Of a stretch of 64,000 nt of DNA, positions 60,651-64,000 are shown in pieces. How positions within the stretch are numbered: the stretch's first letter is position 1; every line of letters begins with the position of its first letter. The notes under the pieces are model-generated. The model worked only from the letters and a program-made list of their open reading frames with translations, was not told where the DNA came from and made no database searches. Source of the stretch: Pardosa pseudoannulata (Eukaryota; Arthropoda; Arachnida; Araneae; Lycosidae); the NCBI GenBank assembly GCA_032207245.1, contig CM063504.1, forward strand, positions 22,639,565-22,703,564. The letters run 5' to 3'. The position numbers and the translations under genes were made by a program.

Positions 60651-60828
60651 TTGGTTTGGTTTGGAGCACTACGGTCTACTTTTTGTAACACGAGGGCTAA
60701 TGAGACCGGGGACTACTGCTTAAAGCAGATTCCAAATGGCTACAAACATCCATGCTATAGTGGGATTCGAACTCACGAACTCTGGTTCTGAAGGCCAGCA
60801 CCCTAACCATTCGGCCATCATTCAGCCA
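60651..60828 (-). repeat. tRNA-derived SINE (family B), best-preserved copy
   Basis: On the minus strand it reads GATGGCCGAATGGTTAGGGT (A box) and GAGTTCGAATCCCAC (B box). The body GCAGTAGTCCCCGGTCTCAT ends TAGTGCTCCAAACC. The tRNA head is complete enough to see an anticodon arm (GCTGGCCTTCAGAACCAG). Confidence 0.75.
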
Positions 60829-61369
60829 ATAGTAGAATATCTAGCATGATGATTTATGAATTAGAATCCTTGGTCTACAGTATAATATTTTGACTAAAAG
60901 TAGATATGGACACTAACACTTCGCAAACAGAAGATTGTAAATATAAAAAAAAAATAATAATAATAAATAAGAATGGGAGTAGCTTCCACTCAACTTACTT
61001 GAATACTCAATTAAGAGAAAAGTAGCTATTTTAATTGGCCATATTTTTGTTCTTTTACAAAACTAACACTATCACATAAATAATATCTCTATTTTCATTA
61101 TGCTCACTAATTATTTTATGGACTTAAATAACAGCATTGGAAATCAAATAGTAACAGGATGTGCCATTCATTAATCGGAAATAGCAGTGGAATGTAAAAA
61201 TTGATAAAAAAGTAATTTTGCTGTAATGTACTTATTAAGAATTTCATTTCTCCAAGTCAAAACATAATTAGCTATAGAATAATAGACTAATAAACTTGCT
61301 GTGTTCACATATATATACACACACATAGACATAATTCCAAAAATGGTATTTTCAGACTCGGGATGATTA
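60829..61369 (-). other. intron segment, nothing recognised
   Basis: AT-rich with short A and CA runs. Confidence 0.5.
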
Positions 61370-61938
61370 CCCCTTCCGGTATAATTTAATAATGAAAAAC
61401 TGTGCATGAAATAACCATTTAATTTTTATTTAAAAAACTTGTTTCATTTTACAATTCTTACATATTCTTAATTAAAATCCACTTTTTACATAATGTTAAA
61501 TAATATCAGAAACAGTAAAATTAAGAAAATATCAAAGCCAAACATTAATAAGATATACAGATAATAGTCTTCAAGCTAGTGGTACTTTTCAAAACAAAGT
61601 GCAAAAGAATTCTTAATTGTTTACACCGCCAAGTAGTCTCACTTTAAATTTGATTCTTGTAACACAAACGACATTTCTTAGTAGGTTTTCTTTTATTCTG
61701 ACTCATTAATCTGGCAATGACTTGTACCAAGAAATTCTAAGTAAACAATATGCAATAGTGACTTGTGATTTTCACAAGTGATAAAATTGTTGCCAAATTC
61801 AGTAAACTAGAAATTTTAAACTAAATTAATTATCATATTTAACAGTAACTTTAATCGCATGACGAGTGTAGCTCGTCATTGTGCGGTATGGAATGAAAAA
61901 CTAATGATGAGCTAGACTCGTCATTTTACCGGAAGGGG
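61370..61938. mobile_element. possible piggyBac-type element (third family)
   Basis: CCCCTTCCGGTATAAT at the left and, inverted, CCCCTTCCGGTAAAAT at the right. TTAA follows on the right (61939-61942), but the left side reads TTAC/TTA. A hairpin ATGACGAGTGTAGCTCGTCAT lies at 61859-61879. It may instead be a shorter element with one end near 61852. Confidence 0.45.
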
Positions 61939-61992
61939 TTAATCAAAATCTCAAGCTCAAATTTTTGCACAATTACAATACTATCCTCCTAC

Positions 61993-62035
<43 letters not shown>

Positions 62036-62497
62036 ATGGGGCTGGGAGCACACTTTAAAAATGAGAGCCCAATCTCAGTTGGAGATAGGGCAGTAAATAG
62101 TAAATTAGTGCAATAACTATTTATGCCCACTAAGTGTTTAAAAATTAAAGACATTTACATCTGCCTGAAAAGCATTGAAAGACATTCAATTTTAACTTAT
62201 GTGTGTGATCATGAAAAAGATTTTTAACTCAAGTCACATTTTGATCAATCTCAAATTTATGAATTCTCTTAATAAAGAAAGCTTGCTCAACTCCACAGAC
62301 TTACTTCCAATTATCTAACATTTCTACAATATTTACTAGCTAATGCTTTGAAAGTCTTTAGAAAATAATTATATAAATATAAATGGAAATAAGGAGTCAT
62401 ATTTTGTTAAATTAGCATCTAAGTTGCATTATTTAGAAGAAAGTAATATGACTGCAGTTGTTTTTCAGAAAAGTATAATTATCCTAAAACTACTTAC
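61939..62497 (-). other. intron segment with TA microsatellite
   Basis: (TA)n at 61997-62028. Nothing else. Confidence 0.5.
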
Positions 62498-62587
62498 TCT
62501 GAAGAATGCATTTCCATATTCAGACATAAGAGCATCAGACTTTGGTTTGTTTTTATTATACAAGGCATACAGGTAAAACTGGGGTTG
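62498..62587 (-). CDS. PLEKHG4: PLEKHG4-like exon, DH domain
   Basis: 90 bp, 30 codons, phase 0. It encodes QFYLYALYNKNKPKSDALMS followed by EYGNAFFR. This matches the DH helix 3-4 region of the PLEKHG4 group. Confidence 0.88.
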
Positions 62588-62970
62588 CTAAGAAAGAATA
62601 ACACAAGATTTCATCAAATTGTTGCTTTTAAGTACAAAAAATATTATACACTTAAAAGTATTTCTTGTATTTTAATATAAAAGATTAAACTATATTGATA
62701 ACTGTCAGTATGGTGTGAATATTAATAATAAATTGTTTTAATCAAAAGTTGTATAATTTTTTATGTTAGTCTCACTCAGTCAATAAAAATATTGATATAA
62801 TAAATGTTAAAAATCAACATTAAATACATACAGTAAAATTTCTGTCAGCATATTGAAACAATACATGCCTCTAAAACAAATTACAAAATTTTTCTTTGGT
62901 AGAAAAAAATATTGCTACTACATTTTTTAAGCTACATATAATCTATATATATATATAAAGAATTACTTAC
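62588..62970 (-). other. intron, nothing recognised
   Basis: AT-rich; no element. Confidence 0.5.
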
Positions 62971-63144
62971 AAAATCCAGAAAACACTGTCCAACAATAAA
63001 AGGGTTATTCTCACAGTGCTCCAGCTCAGTCAAAAAATACTGGTTGTGAAATTCATAAATTTTTTCAATATTACCAAACACAACATTTCTTTGACCCCTT
63101 AAGGCTTGAGGAATATCTTCCCTCATTAATTCAGGAATATAATT
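62971..63144 (-). CDS. PLEKHG4: PLEKHG4-like exon, DH domain
   Basis: 174 bp, 58 codons, phase 0 in and out. It encodes IPQALRGQRNVVFGNIEKIY and EFHNQYFLTELEHCENNPFI, then VGQCFLDF. The FGNIEKIYEFH motif is conserved in DH domains. Confidence 0.92.
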
Positions 63145-63957
63145 CTGAAAATATACACAAATACAATTTAATTACAAATACAGTTAGTTAAAAAAGATTT
63201 TAAATAACATCTTAAATAATTTGGATCAAATCTTGTTTATACCATAATATACTATCCAGATAATTTATTATTGGATATTGATTATGGCCCTAATTAGCAA
63301 GGCCGTAGGCAGGGGAGTGGATTTAGGAGACTGGTCCCTACTCAAAATTCAAAAAGTTTTTTTTTTTTTTGTGGAAAGGAAATTGACCATGCATATGGGT
63401 GTGTCATCTGCTTAGCTATCCATAAACAAAAGTGTTAAAAAAAAAAAAAAAAGAGAGAGAGAGAGACTCCTTTGGCCATAAATATCTTGCAGAGACATAG
63501 GCTTTTACCTACTCCACACCCCTATCACATAGGCTCATTTGTCTCAAGATCATTTTTCGTAATCTATTGTATATAGTCTTTTTGTCTGGGGTGCTCCATG
63601 GTGAATATTTTGAGACAGATTCTATCTTCTAAAATATTTTCAACATGTTACGTTAGACTAGATTTTGGTGTATAGCTAAATGAAAGAGAAATTAAAACAA
63701 ATAAATATAGTTTTTAATATTAATTTTACTATTAAATTCATTGTGCAGATATTTAATTACTCACTCTAAGTACTCATTCATTTGTTAATTATATAATTTT
63801 TTAATCATTTTGCTTTTTTAAAACCACATTGTGTTGAATAGGGATATACAGACATAAGAAAACCTGTTGTTTCACTGAATTATCTTTCACAAAAAACCCC
63901 TTGCCCCCCCCCCCCCAAAAAAAAAAAAAATACTTTAGAAACGAGAACTTTACTTAC
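63145..63957 (-). other. intron with a second hAT-MITE relative
   Basis: From 63298 it begins CAAGGCCGTAGGCAGGGG, as in the MITE at 38481-38812, and similarity continues to about 63450. No matching right end or 8-bp duplication was found. Homopolymer C and A runs lie near 63905-63930. Confidence 0.5.
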
Positions 63958-64000
63958 CTCAATTATGTATTCCAATGATTTAACATAGTCTCTCTCAGTT
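63958..64000 (-). CDS. PLEKHG4: PLEKHG4-like exon, start of DH domain (cut by window edge)
   Basis: Partial exon encoding ERDYVKSLEYIIE before GTAAGT. ERDYV.SL is the usual first helix of a DH domain. The exon continues beyond 64000. Confidence 0.82.

Larger units (their letters stand above)
50638..64000 (-). other. PLEKHG4: puratrophin-1/PLEKHG4-type RhoGEF gene, both ends incomplete
   Basis: Gene-level entry on the minus strand, entering from beyond 64000. Ten exons in phase: 63958-64000, 62971-63144, 62498-62587, 59423-59566, 58986-59063, 58023-58202, 55983-56160, 55237-55353, 53203-53409 and 50638-50807. The first five encode a DH (RhoGEF) domain, the next two a PH domain, then come the conserved post-PH segment and a serine-rich tail. 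Such proteins load GTP onto Rho-family GTPases at membranes and the cytoskeleton. PLEKHG4 (puratrophin-1) assignment rests on MDLASYLLKPVQRMGKYALL, VRFQLRHGNDLLAMDALKD and the post-PH MGIGNKPCLDIKPSEDQI. I know these from the PLEKHG4/PLEKHG4B/ARHGEF40 group. The exact paralogue cannot be fixed. N-terminal (spectrin/CRAL-TRIO-like) exons would lie outside the window. Confidence 0.85.

Overview
This is an AT-rich eukaryotic window with long, repeat-filled introns, GT-AG splicing and many mobile elements. I read it as an arthropod genome, probably a chelicerate such as a spider. That is an inference from base composition, intron size and the mix of BEL/Pao, LINE, Helitron, piggyBac and hAT elements; nothing in the sequence proves the species.

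Two host genes are supported, and they converge. On the + strand (13260-41316) lies most of a KNL1/Spc105-type kinetochore scaffold gene. It has one giant exon carrying an array of seven MELT-like repeats, then eight smaller exons with consistent phases ending at TGA 41314-41316. These encode the C-terminal coiled-coil and RWD-type region. The N-terminal exon(s) with the PP1-docking motifs were not found. On the - strand (63999 down to 50638, entering from beyond the right edge) lies a puratrophin-1/PLEKHG4-type RhoGEF. Five exons cover the DH domain, two the PH domain, and three the conserved post-PH segment and a serine-rich tail. Its last exon is probably near 46515-46552, with poly(A) signals near 45652-45662.

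Layout: 1-7557, intergenic or upstream-intron DNA with a G-rich minisatellite (about 2745-3420, with an unexpanded relative at 1255-1745), a tRNA-derived SINE and an unrecognised ORF. 7563-12142, a BEL/Pao LTR retrotransposon with intact LTRs, target duplication, primer site and polypurine tract, but a large internal deletion. 13260-41316, KNL1; its introns hold an inverted pair of ~560-bp elements, Helitrons, a piggyBac-type MITE, a solo LTR, a hAT fragment, an 8-bp-TSD hAT MITE and a LINE remnant. 41317-50637, the convergent intergenic/3' UTR region with a SINE, the first copy of a three-copy 6-bp-TSD element and a piggyBac-type MITE. 50638-64000, RhoGEF exons and introns with two more copies of the 6-bp-TSD element, SINEs and long TA microsatellites.

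The most unusual items are the three-copy transposon family with TIR CAGGCTTGCAA and 6-bp target duplications, the KNL1 repeats reading MDLTC instead of MELT, and the Helitron with both termini readable. No bacterial, CRISPR or operon-like system is present.
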